Shown here piece by piece: positions 22,336 through 34,000 of a stretch of DNA of 64,000 nt. The notes below the pieces were generated by a model. It did not search any database. It was given only the letters and a program-made list of their open reading frames with translations, and was not told the DNA's origin. Where the stretch lies: assembly GCA_032433765.1 (NCBI GenBank), contig JAVIAB010000092.1, forward strand, positions 33,020,534 to 33,084,533. Reading direction: 5' to 3'. The translations under genes were made by a program, and so were the position numbers. The stretch's first letter is position 1, and each line of letters begins with the position of its first letter. The DNA is from Megaustenia siamemsis. Taxonomy: Eukaryota; Mollusca; Gastropoda; Stylommatophora; Ariophantidae.

Positions 22336-22364
22336 ATACATAAATCTATGTTAAAACTATGTTT

Positions 22365-22560
22365 TAGTTCGTCGAGTTGGCAGTGTTCCCTAGCGTTTGG
22401 CTTTTCGCGGCAATGCGCTATGCCAAGGAGTAGGGGATCGATTTTGCTTCGGTCCATATATTGTTCTTTGTTTTTTTTTTTTTTTGTGTTGTTCATTCTT
22501 TGTCATTTTTCCGAGTGCTGTAAACATACCTCTTCCTTTGAATTGATTCGCTGATTATCG
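22365..22560 (+). mobile_element. SINE-like family D, copy 2
   Basis: It matches 20097-20290 (CTAGCGTTTGGCTTTTCGCG; GGAGTAGGGGATCGATTTTG; TCCGAGTGCTGTAAACATAC). It is interrupted by a T-run near 22470. Confidence 0.5.
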
Positions 22561-22847
22561 CCTCGGAAGTTTCCCTCTATAATAATATTCATTTATTATT
22601 ATTTGTCTCCTGCATAAACCTATGTTATGTTCGGTAATACACAAACTATCTTCAAGGGGAAATAACCCAGTAAAGTCTTGACTTCTGATGTATAACAATT
22701 TTAAAACGACTGGTCGATATTAGCTTTAATGTTAGTAACACATTTCAAACTTAAATTCTGGAAAGTAATGTTAGAATTTATAATTATTATCTTTAACAAG
22801 TATTAGAATCCTTTTTTTTTTTTTACCTCACATCTTATCTTTTGACC
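22561..22847. other. Unannotated spacer
   Basis: A+T-rich with a T-run near 22812. Nothing is recognised. Confidence 0.35.
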
Positions 22848-23165
22848 ATCATCATCATTATCATCATCAAGTACCATGTCTGCTGGCGTAGGTGATCATG
22901 TCTCTCTACAACTTTCGATCTCGACAGTTTTTTTTTATCTTTTCTGTTTTGTGACCTTGTGCCAGGCCATCTCTTAAGCAGTCTGCTATCTTTTCTTTTT
23001 GGTCCCTGTATCGCTTGGTCCCTAAAGTTTCTTCGTGGTTATTCCCTCCGATGATTTCTGGGTAGTGAGATCCGATGTCTAGTCCTGTTGGATAACAGTA
23101 AAGAAAAACAGGTCCCGTGTGTATTCTGGGCAATTTAAAGAACTCTTGGCAGTTGGAAACCAAAA
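22848..23165 (-). mobile_element. RTE-type LINE family A, decayed 3' fragment
   Basis: It starts with (CAT)n and CAAGTACCATGTCTGCTGGC, then CTTTCGATCTCGACAG. The minus frame (23163-22906) keeps GTKRYRDQKEKIADCLRDGL and KNCRDRKL. The upstream part is rearranged. Confidence 0.75.
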
Positions 23166-23519
23166 AGATTAGATAAAAAGTGCAACATTAATAGATAAAA
23201 TCTACCAAAAACGTCTAAGCTTTCGACGATAACAAATGAGAGTACCTCTGAAGTCGTACTATATATCTGTGTATGTCTTGGGACATCTGAACGCACGTCC
23301 GCCGGTGTAAAACAGAAAACAATGATAATAACGCTAAATCAAGTCCCTCTGACTTGAGGGGGGGGGGGGGAAGTCCCTCTGACTAGAAATATAAAGCTGG
23401 CCAACGCAAACAAAGCAAAGATGAAAGGCCACACAAAGGGATCTATTGAAGAAACGATTTTTTCCCAACTTTGTGAAAGCATAATTGTTAACAATTCAAC
23501 ATCAAGATCTGATAATAAA
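23166..23519. other. Unannotated spacer with G-run
   Basis: No gene is recognised. A G-run of about 12 (near 23359) sits between two AGTCCCTCTGACT direct repeats (23340 and 23371), i.e. a small local duplication. Confidence 0.45.
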
Positions 23520-24030
23520 AATGACAAAAATAATTTTCAGCCATGAAAAATGTGCTAACATCAAAACAAATAACACCAAGACCAAAATTAAGAATGGCAA
23601 AATGTTATATCTTACCGACATTCCTGTACAGCGCAAAAACATGGGCATTCAAGAAGAAAACATAACAAAAAACTGAATCCTTTGAAATGTGGATTTATAG
23701 AAGAATAGGAAGAATTAGATTTAAAGAAAAGAAAACAAACAATGAGGTCTTAAAAGAAATAAAAATGAAAAGAGAACTACTAAACACAATTCAAACAAGA
23801 CAAAGAAGATTTCCGTGGCATTTTAAAAGACACAGCAGCCTACTAAAAGTAATTTTGGAAGGGAAAATACAAGGTAAAAAAGGTAGAGGCAGACCAAGAC
23901 TAACATGGACATATAACACCAAAAGAGGAACAAGTCTGCCTATGACAAACCTGCAATATCAAAGTAAAAGACAGAGGGAAAAGCGCTCCATGGTAGTGAA
24001 CCTTCGATGCGGAGAATGCACTCAATGATA
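23520..24030 (+). mobile_element. RTE-type LINE family B, 3' fragment
   Basis: The frames give RIGRIRFKEKKTNNEVLKEI, LLNTIQTRQRRF and GRPRLTWTYNTKRG. It ends CGATGCGGAGAATGCACTCA. One stop lies near 23667. It is a 5'-truncated pseudogene copy. Confidence 0.85.
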
Positions 24031-24124
24031 ATCTGAGAATAATAAAGAACATTACCTTTGCGTTTGCCAGCTTTCAACTCTGGCGAAGTCCCCAGAGACT
24101 AAGAACTGAATTTTGCGTGCTAAT

Positions 24125-24375
24125 TAGTTTTTTTCCTGGCAGCCGCAATCACATGGACCAATCGCCGCACAGGGCAGGAAGAAAACTTCGTCTTTCGAGG
24201 TGCTCATTTTTTTCGGTCGGTGAGTAACTGACGTTTCAAGCCAGACCTCGCTGCTGAGACCAAGAGTGGTTGTGGCATTGAGAAAGCATAAATAAGTCTC
24301 AACTGGTGCAGCGGGATTTGAACTCACAACATCTTTGTCTCGATACCGGCGTTTTGCCAACCATTCTACCCCCCC
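24125..24375 (-). mobile_element. Probable tRNA-derived SINE, minus strand
   Basis: The minus strand carries AACGCCGGTATCGAGACAAA and GTGAGTTCAAATCCCGCTGC (box B-like), then an unrelated body ending CAGGAAAAAAACT. A homopolymer C-tract lies at its head (24369-24381). No second copy is found in the window, so the family assignment is tentative. Confidence 0.5.
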
Positions 24376-24539
24376 CCCCCCCACACAAACAACCAAAAAA
24401 GCAATAATTTGCAACGGTATGCGTATGGTATAAATAACAGTGTGAGAGTGAAATGCAGAAAATGACTGGCATTATTGTGATGGTACGTTAAAATAAAGGA
24501 CATAACATCAACAGCAAAAGGACAGAGACAATAATGGTC

Positions 24540-24900
24540 ACAACAAAGAAATGTATTCCTAACTGCACAATTAAAGTATATGGGCCAATGAATTCAAGCT
24601 GGCCAACGCAACACATAGATACAGATTAACTTCAGATGGTAGATGTACAGAAGCGATGGAATGCAGAACAGTCTAGGCAGTTATTTAAATGTATTTCTTT
24701 GGAGGCCACAGAAATATAGTTTTACATACAATTGTTGAGAATACAGTGGACAGGGGAAAAAGGCAGAACTGACATAGTAGACCTCTACTGAGAGCCTAAG
24801 AAAAAAGGAAAGCTTATTCATATTACCGTGATCGTTTTTTGTATCTGCAAGAAAGGTGTACCATGAGCAGCGAAAAGCTGGAGCATCTTTCTGGGGGAAA
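24540..24900 (+). mobile_element. RTE-type LINE family A, decayed sense copy
   Basis: The translation retains fragments such as LTSDGRCTEAMECRTV, which match the family A block at 6180-6120 (TSDRRCTKEVRCRMV). It is heavily broken by stops. Confidence 0.6.
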
Positions 24901-26460
24901 AAATAGTGGTGAGATGAGATAGAGGAAAATTTAAAGTTAATTGAATTGGAAAATATGTAGCAACTCTATAGTAGATTTGATAAGTAACGTAATTAACTCA
25001 AATTTTAAGGACAACTCAATCGTAGTTGTGCTGATGTTATTGCAAGTGCGAGAGCTCCAAACCCTGTGCCGCCCTCGAAAAAGATGGCTTGGCGGAATAT
25101 TCTAAACAATATAATTTAAACATTAGGAAACATAGCAGCAGAGCAAAAGCCTGCAAATTGTGTCTCCCCTTGACGCTGAAAGGCAAATGAGGAAGGAAAG
25201 AAGTTATTGCTATTTAGTTGCATGAGGATTTGTGAATTACATTTGTACATTTTGGTATCAGTTATGGTAGTCTGTTTCGGCAAATACATGTAATTTGTTT
25301 TGGGGCAGAACGAAAATGTCACATTCTTTGGCCACCTTTAACGTCATGCCTGAGAGGCTGTATGTATATAATTTACAACAAATGATACACGTTAAAGTAA
25401 TGGCACGCATGCTTTAAACACGGCCTGACTATAACGTAGATCGGCCATGCTTTAAACGTGCAAACTGTAAAATCAGACAGTAAATGAAAGCTAAACCTAA
25501 ATTTAAATTAACACAAATAACATTTTATAGAGATATAAATTGTTTGTAAAATTTACTGTAATTAATAATTATATGCAGCAAATACATATAAATTAATGTA
25601 AAAAATATAAATTATTTAAAATTAAGTTCAAATGTGTTTGTTGTTTAGGCGTGGAGTAGTTACACCCGGCAATACATTTTAGACGACCTTCACCCAAATA
25701 TTGAATCTGTAGTCTGCAGAATCAGACAGAAAGTGTGGCAGCCTAATTGGGCTATGAAATATGTTCGGTGGGACACCACAAACTCTACTAAGACAAAGTG
25801 GTGTGAACATTTAAATTATACATAATAATACAGCTGAGTAAAGGTATGACACTAGACACTACATTAATTCCGCCAGTAAATTTACTGGGTTTAAGATAAA
25901 ATAATGGAAACAACACGACACCACCAAGAAGTAGAAGTAGAAGTCAGAAGTCAAGTAGTTATGATATGAATAATATAATAATAATATATATAATATAATA
26001 TAATAATATTTTGTAAATAATAAACTGAACTAAACCAAACTACTAATAAATAAATAAACATTTTATTTTATTAATGAAATGCACTCGTAGTCGACAGTCG
26101 TAGCCAGTTATTGAGTTAAGTTTTAGTAAGTCTTTATTATTAAGTAGTGCACACACTGTGACTGTTACTGTTTGTAGTTCCCATTTTGAAGAAGCTATTA
26201 CTATTATTAGTGTTATCATTATCAATTAAAAAAATGCTGCATTCATGATTCAATCGTCAATATTCAATTCAATGCTTATTATAACATAAATATTTAATGT
26301 TTGTTATTCATTTCTACCTTATTATATAATCCTTAATTAATAAAATAAATTAAATACTAAAGAAGGACTAAGTACTAAGGTCTTTTGTTTGATGTGCGAC
26401 GGGGATAATCTGACGATGAAATGTGTATCTATATGTTCGGAATTGGAGTCAACAACGATG
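24901..26460. other. Unannotated A+T-rich region
   Basis: Very A+T-rich, including TA/AAT repeats near 25975-26030. No open frame with similarity and no terminal repeats are noticed. This could be ancient decayed repeat or plain intergenic DNA. Confidence 0.4.
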
Positions 26461-26469
26461 GCCTAACAT

Positions 26470-26945
26470 TCATCAAGCGCAATACATTAAAAAAAAATAC
26501 GACTATCATCATTTTCAAGAGGACGTGAACTTCCATGGTATATGGTGGATAGGTGGTGGGAACAATTGAAGCTATGCATGGAAAGTGTTCCTTGTTGCAG
26601 TTTCCTTATATTCCAAGTCCGGCTTGTTGCAGGAGCTACTGAGTTAAGTGCTCTGTGCACACCGTGAGCTGTGTGTCTCATCCGTTTTGATCATGTTTCG
26701 ATATTCCAATTCTTTATGATGAGTAAAGACATCGTATGACGGAACCGTTGCCTGTGTTCACTTTCTGCACGGTTTCGCCTTATGTCTTTTGGCATGTGCT
26801 GAGACTGCTACGATGGGGACTACAGTTATCTTTCTTTGTTTGGGAGATGAGATATTAATTCGGATGATTACGCTGGCACGGGCGGTTGAGCAATTATGGA
26901 TTTTAATTCGTTTGCAGTGATACCGGGGCCTTCCATAACCAAATA
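26470..26945 (-). repeat. Dispersed repeat Y, copy 1, inverted
   Basis: The reverse complement of this block matches 46630-47060. Shared blocks include GGCCCCGGTATCACTGCAAA, CATCTCCCAAACAAAGAAAG, CACACGCCAAAAGACATAAG and CAACAAGCCGGACTTGGAAT. The family is unknown and no coding content is convincing. Confidence 0.7.
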
Positions 26946-27129
26946 ACACATATAAATACTAAATATTTATACTACTCCCCTAACTCAGACTGCCATAACT
27001 AAGGCTACGGTTAAGAGCAAAATCAAAATGTCACAAGACTGAAACACAGTGGCAACTGAAATTCTGTTCCTATAATATTGTGGTAATATTCACTTTAAGG
27101 ATTATACTATAACATGCCAACAAAAGCCA

Positions 27130-27965
27130 TTAAATATATTTGACGGCTATACTTGCACAGAGGAGGGAAAGAGTGATTGGTTTCAGATTGAAACAGAGTC
27201 AAACAGAGTCAAACAGGGATGTATACTATTACCTTTGCTATTTGGAATTACCATTGATTACATAATGAATAAATATTGCATAGGTTCTACTGGTATTAAA
27301 TGACACAGCAAAACCTACCTGGAGGACCTTAATTTTGCAGATGACAGTTCTCCGTAGTGACAATATCAACAAGATACATATCACCGATACACAATCATCC
27401 ATGGTGGAAAAAATAGGGACTTGAAATCAACAGAGATAAACACAAATAATGAATTAACAATAAAAATATTCCAGAGGGTAATATATATATATTATAATTG
27501 TCAGGCATTGGAAACAAGTAAACCACTGTACATTGTATATATTTGTAGTAATATAGATCAAGGAGGTGGAAAAATAGAGAGGTTAGAGGCACAATAGCGA
27601 AAGCAGCAGAAAATTTTAAAAACCTAGACAAAATATAGAAATGAAAAATACTAAGTATGAAAACTAAACTTAAAATATTCAACTCAAACATATTATCCAC
27701 TCTTATCTATGCACATGAAAGCTGGAAAACAACAAAAGAAAATAAACTAAATGCTTTTGAAGACAGATGCCTAAGAAGAATACTTTGTACAGTCAAATGA
27801 ATGAATTCAAGACTAATACAGAGATAAGAGAAATGGCCATGCTACCAACGATCTCATCTATGATTAGGAAGAGATAATACAACTTAAGAATCTCAAAACA
27901 GCTCATCTATGGAAAATATCATGATACAGAAAAAGAAGACCTAGAGAGACTTATGCTTGCGTTCG
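27130..27965 (+). mobile_element. LINE reverse-transcriptase remnant
   Basis: It retains a GCILLPLLFGITIDYIMNK-like segment (27215-27265), a LNFADD-like catalytic region at about 27330, and farther on an ESWKTTKENKLNAFEDRCLR stretch near 27720. This corresponds to the RT at 60760-60960 but has many stops. It ends where repeat C copy 2 begins. Confidence 0.7.
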
Positions 27966-27967
27966 CC

Positions 27968-28330
27968 TGATGACTAAAGTACTCTAGAGTATTCTAGTAG
28001 ACTAGAGTATTCCTCTTCATCATCCACCCTTAAAAGGACATTAAGTGGGTGTGTCTGCATTGGTGTTGTGGTTTGCAGTATACTGTGATAATTGAGCCAT
28101 TTGGCCCAACACATCCAACTTCAGCACGACATTTTTGAGTACCGGGTTGTCTTCCCTCTTCGATCCCTACTCGCTTGGTCAGACTAGACAGATTAGTCTG
28201 TTACTAGAGGCACCGCGGAGAGGTGGAGCAGGGTCTGGATGGTTCTGGTTCACTGATCCTGGCGCAAGCCATCAGCTGTGGGTCGCTGACAACTTCCAGC
28301 TCTGATGCTGTGAGGCCTTTGCCTCCAGAG
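27968..28330 (-). mobile_element. Dispersed repeat C, copy 2
   Basis: It matches 20440-20817 over its whole length (GACTAAAGTACTCTAGAGTA; CGACATTTTTGAGTACCGGG; GGCGCAAGCCATCAGCTGTG). Flanking duplication is not clear, only a partial AGAGA match on both sides. Confidence 0.75.
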
Positions 28331-28749
28331 ATGATTATAAAAAGAACACTTATAAGAAAAGCAAATTTGGCAGGCATAGATAGATTGGATAAGATCAAGC
28401 ATCATTCCTGGAATTGAAATGGATAGTAAAAAATGCGGCAAGCCCTATGCGACATCTAGTGGCACTGAAAGGATCAAGATAATTGTGTTGGCATGATCAA
28501 GCACCTTTTAAGTTTTTTACAAACTTACAAGTAGTTGGAGATAAAATATTTATGAACACACAAAACTCAGATTTTCAACTATTGTGTAACACTTCACCTG
28601 TGCTAACACTCGAGCTCTAGAAAGGAGACTAATTCTCTTTGTAAATAAATTACTTCAAAAAATCTTAAACATAACATAAATTGGATAGACTTTACACCAA
28701 ATGAAACTGTAAGAGAAGAAACCAAATAAGAATATGTATCAAGCTATAC

Positions 28750-28980
28750 AGGAAGTCGTAATAGATCAGTGGTTAGTGAACTGAACTACAAAGGACAAGA
28801 GGTCAGGTTCCGGGTTCACCCAGCCATAAATGGGTACCAGATTTTTTTTCTGGGAAAGTAAAGCAGCATAGGTGTAATACCAACCACATTAACCCAAAAA
28901 TCATGTGCAGAAGATCTGTAAAAATTATGGTCACTAACACCATATTCTCTATACGCCACTTGGTGTGACGGGGCTCATAT
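28750..28980 (+). mobile_element. SINE family B, copy 2, box B deleted
   Basis: It has the head AATAGATCAGTGGTTAGTGA and the body through CACTTGGTGTGACGGGGC. Compared with copy 1 it lacks the segment from GATCCCAACC through CGGCTTCC, so box B is lost and the copy should be transcriptionally dead. Confidence 0.82.
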
Positions 28981-30840
28981 TTGTGTGGCAAAAGAAAACA
29001 AGAAAGACTGAAAGAAACTATGAGGAACAATTAATAGAGAGGCTCAACTATGGGCCTAAGAACTAATCAAGACCTAGTAGTGAATCGTCAGGCATGGAAA
29101 GATATGATTTCTGCCATATGTGCCTTCGGTTAATGAGAAATTAACTCCTAATAAATATAATAATATACTATACAACTGGAGAATTTGAATATAGAGGTGT
29201 ATTTTGCAAGTTTTTATTTTATTTATCATTCAGTTTTGTCAGGCAGTGGCCGTATATGGCCTACTCTTTTCTATTTTTTAACTGCCAAAAGTTAAAAGTG
29301 CACAGAATGTACATGGGACCTCCTGTTTTTCACTTTTATCTTCAGCGTTCAAGTCTAGTGATCATGTGAACTTGACTCTTTTGTCCTATTTCATGATGGA
29401 AGGTGTAAGAGCAACATCATGACGCACAATGAGCTGGTCAGATGGTCAGTACTCATATATGCTTGTGTGTCCTGATTTTTTTTCTTCCTTAAAACTGCAC
29501 CATAGCTGACACACTGTCTTCAGCAGGCTGGATATTAGTTTGGCATAGTTTTCCTTCTCGTAAGGTAGATACTGGCCAGGGCTGTTGAGCCCACTCTGCC
29601 CATTTCTGTCTGGGTGTTCTCCCATAGCTTTTCCTTCTTCAGATAGTAACTGCTAGGCTGCAATGGTTTTTTTTTTCCAGGGTGACTGCTAGGCTGCAAT
29701 GGTTTTTTTTCCAGGGGGTCCTTCCCTGTGGGTAGAGCTTTGAAAACAAAGTAAAATTCCTACCATCTCTCATAATAATTAACCAGCTTTCTGAAATTGG
29801 GAGTGTCATTAGCATAGCCATACTGCACTGGTTTAGCAATAAGTGCTGGCTTTGTTAATGAGGGCTCAGACACAGCAAGATGTTTTCCATTCAACTCAGC
29901 AGATAATGGAATGGGTACCTACAGATTTTTGAGGTAAAGTAGTGAAGGCAAGGAAGCTAGGCTTTGGCCTAGCATGGTGAAATTTTATATTTTTTAATGT
30001 CCTTTGCATGTAGGTCTATATGACTTTAAACTTTAGAGCAGAATGGCGTCACTGCAGGCGGAGCATTCCAATATCTGCACAGCCCCCTTTCTTGCAATCA
30101 ACTGTTCATCCTTGATCGTCTATTGAACGTGTTGCATTCTGTAAAAATAGCACGTTTTTACATTTATACTGTTCTATTAAACATGCTTCATTCTGTATAA
30201 ATGGCGTGCAGCTCTAAATGGACACTTCTGGATCACTGTAATAACCATCACAGGCAGCATAATGTTCATGCACATCATGCCAATTCAGGTGTAGACTTCA
30301 TGATTAGTGAGTGTCCCAAGAATTGTCTCAACAAATAAAGTCAGGCCATCACTTCAGGGAAACGCTTGATCTGACCGCAGTCCAGCTGGTGACAAATTTG
30401 CAGTTGAATAGAGATCATATATCCCTTCCCAGGGCAGAGCTGGGACCTGGTGCTGTTCCACAACACTCCATGGCCAGTGGCCTGCAGCACTACCTCAGCA
30501 TGCGCACACCAAAACCATGTTCATTTTTGTGGTCAGGTGAATGCGACTAACAGTGTCAGTGTCTCCACAAATGAAAATCTAAACCAGAAAGAATCACTTG
30601 AAACCACGTTGCAGCAACAAATGTCTCTAGCCCTGAACCTAATTCGACTAAGTGACCACACCAGTTAGAAGTGATATAGGTCCATTTATATTTTAAGACA
30701 CTTTTACTCCTTTAAACTTAAAGTATGTGATTGAGGATATCAGTAAACTTTGATATAATAAAGTTATCTTTTATGTTTTATTTCCTGCCACAAAGGTGGA
30801 TGAGTTAAAAAGTTTGATACCCTTCCTCAGACTGTGAAAG
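28981..30840. other. Region upstream of the first P5CS coding exon
   Basis: No other gene is recognised. A short direct repeat GACTGCTAGGCTGCAATGG lies at about 29645-29705. The 5'-UTR exon(s) and promoter of P5CS may be here, but no TATA box or CpG-rich promoter stands out. The bases just before the first coding exon (TACCCTTCCTCAG, ending 30830) look like a splice acceptor, so the transcription start is probably farther upstream. Confidence 0.4.
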
Positions 30841-31014
30841 ATGTTGAGTCAAAGAGTTGTCTTAGCTTTTTGTGGATATGCACATTTTAGCAAGTCACAC
30901 CTTCGTAGATGCACCTATTTGTTCAAATCTCAGTCTTACAGTACAGCACAGATTAATGACGGTGGCACAGCTGTACAAAGTGGAGCTGCACTTTTAAGAA
31001 GTGATCTTAACAAG
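30841..31014 (+). CDS. ALDH18A1: P5CS exon 1 (coding): start and mitochondrial presequence
   Basis: Codons 1-58. ATG at 30841 is the first possible start because an in-frame TGA lies two codons upstream (30835-30837). The peptide [18 protein letters not shown] is followed by an Arg/Lys/Ser-rich stretch without acidic residues up to about residue 38, typical of a matrix-targeting presequence. It ends RSDLNK at the donor AAG/GTAGTC, phase 0. A pyrimidine-rich acceptor (CCCTTCCTCAG) 10 bases before the ATG suggests an untranslated exon upstream. Confidence 0.85.
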
Positions 31015-34000
31015 GTAGTCGATACTATTTAGTTTTGTTTATGGATGCACTAAACCAAATAGCTATTGTTATGCTTTGATATCTCTCATATGTTTGTTAG
31101 CACTTGATATTGTTAATGTTATCTTGGGTGAGAGAATAGCTGTGCTTTCTTCCCATGGAGGTAGTTACATTATCTCTGAACTTCAGTTGCCACACAGCTG
31201 TCACATGTCATTTTAAACAGTTGTAGCAGGCACATCTGCTACAACAAAACACAACACCTGGGATGACATTCCAACAAGAGAGTGCATGTTGGAACCATAC
31301 CAACAGAGTAGAGTTTGTCAATATGGGTAGTTAATGACTATGCTTATTGACTATGTGATGAAATCGCTCATCATCATCAAGTACCGGGCCTACTGGCGTA
31401 GGTGATCATATCTCTCCACAACTTTCGATCTCGGCAGCTATTTATCATTTCTGTTGACATTCTGCCAAGTCATTCTCTTAAGCTGTCTGTTATTTTTTCT
31501 CTTTGCTTCCCTCTTTCTCTTCGTCCTTCAATTTTTCCAGTTGATACAATATATTCCAATTGTTCTCTTCTCATTACATGGCCAAAAAATGATGATTTTT
31601 TCTTCCTAATATTGGAAATTAGCTCTCTTTGCTTTGACCTCTCTCAGAACATCTTCATTTCTCTTCTTAGCTGTCTATGGTACTCTCAACATTCTTCTGT
31701 AAAACCACATTTCTACAGACTCCAGTGATTTTCTTGTCTGTTGTCCTAATGTCCATGATTTGCATCCATATGTTAAGACTGGCTCTACATAACATTTAAG
31801 AACTCTTTTTTCTTGTTTCTATTGTCAAAAATGGATTGCATAGTATCTTCCTTATTTTTTGGAAAGATGAAATCACTAGCTGGCTGAATAGATAGAAAAG
31901 CACATAGAGTAAAGAAAGACACTAAAGAAAGTCCTGATCATTCACTTCATCCTGTACCATCCATCACCAGTCATCTAGAGTTACCTTTTCTTGCCATTGG
32001 TTTCAGTAGATTAGGATGATAGAATGAGACCAGTGGGTGTACAGTGCCAATCTTGCTCACTCTAAAGCTCAGCACGAGTTAAAATTCTAGTCAGTCCGCA
32101 CCGTAAACAAAATGAGGAACAGGTCACCTTTAACACGTGGAACATATATGATGTACACACTACTGGACACCCTTAAAGCTGACAAACCTGGGAAAAGGCC
32201 TGCTCCTTTAGCCAGAGAACTAGCATACACTATGCTATTGATTGAGATAAGCACCAATATCAAATATACAAAGCAAACAAAAATCTTTAGCCAGACTCTA
32301 CATAAATTCTGGCCACCATCTTAACCACCATTCTTTCCGTCATTTCTTAGGAGCTGTGTTGTGTTTTCTGAATAGGATTTTTATGTTTAACTTGTATAAT
32401 TTATTTGATATACCTGATGATGGCTTTTGCTGAAACGTAGTTTGTCTTGTCTTTCTGTTAGTCTAGCTGCTCAGTGCCATTTTATGTTTATTTTATATGA
32501 TATTTATTTAGTTTTCTTGATTGTATATATATATATACAGTCGAACCTGGTCTTAGGACCACCTGTTTAAAGCGTTTCCCTGGTTATAGGACCGGGTCTA
32601 CAATTTCCCCGAGTTTTTTACTATATGCTAACACTGATTACGGCGCTCACCGTATGACGCGACCAGAGACCAGGCTAATTAACCGCCGCCAATGTTATTT
32701 ATCCCGTTTACGACGACCAGCCAGTCCTTCGTCTCGCTAGGAGCCATAAACGATCGACACAGGTGTCTACAGGTGTTGATGTTTTCCCGTATTTAGTGAG
32801 TCCCAGATTACAGTGGGACGTGTTACGTTTATCAGTCAATACTGGTGCAGACACAAATCTATGATTCGTGAAGTGACATCACTTCGCGGTTCCGTCTAGA
32901 CCAGAGTAGACCATTGCGTGGCCCGTATAAATTACAGGAATTAACTAAAGAATTAGTCATTGCCCGCTTAGTGTATTCATGTACATGTACAGTATCTCAG
33001 TGAATTATTTTTGTGGATTTTAAAAGTGTTACACACAATATAGGAAATGGCCAGTGTCAAAAGTGTAAAACCAAAAGCATTAACGCTGGAAGAACGAATA
33101 TCAGTGATTCGACAAAATCAGCAAGGTAAAAGTTCGCGATTATTGGCAGAACAGTTTGGAGTGGGAAAGACACAGATTTTACGTACGTTAAAGAGAAAAG
33201 CCGAGTATATGAATGACTTTGAAAATAATGCACCAAGTATGAAAAGAAGGAATAGCAGGAAAACGGGAAATGAAGACATAAATACACTTTGTTGGAAATG
33301 GTGTCAATCAGCACTTGCACGAAAAATTCCGTTATCTGGGCCGATGATCAAAGAACGAGCTTTACAGTTTGCAAAAGAATTGGAAAACTCAGTCTTTAAA
33401 GCATCGAACGGCTGGTTAGAGGCCTTCATTAAAAGACACAATCTTGTGTTTGGTAAGCAATGTGGCGAAGTCGGTGATTCAGATATGAGTGCTGCGGCTG
33501 ACTGGACTTCTAAATTATCAGAGATATGCTATGGTTACGCTGCTCAAGACATTTTTAATTTAGATGAAACCGGGTTATTTTTCAAAGCGACTACGGACAA
33601 AACATTTTTTGTCAAAGGAGAAAAATGCGCTGGGGGTAAAAAAAGCAAAGAGCGAATAACAGTGATGCTATGCACTAACATGTTGGGGGAACGAGAACCG
33701 GCTTTAGTGATTGGGAAAGCAGCTAACCCTAGGATTTTTAAAAACATCAACATAAACACACTGCCAGTGATTTACAGAAACAACAAAAAGGCATGGATGA
33801 CTGCAGCTATATTTGAAGATTGGCTGAAAAGTTTTGACCGTAAGATGCAGAAAAAAAAGCGCCACATTATTTTATTTGTTGACAACGCTACCTGTCATCC
33901 CAAGATCGAACTACAGAATGTTAAGCTGCAGTTTCTGCCACCCAACACAACTGCATTAGTTCAACCCCTAGACCAGGGTGTCATTCAGACATTTAAATTA

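Noticed and set aside
24901..26460. Possible undetected host exons in the A+T-rich region
   Set aside because: No frame with recognisable similarity and plausible splice sites was found on either strand.
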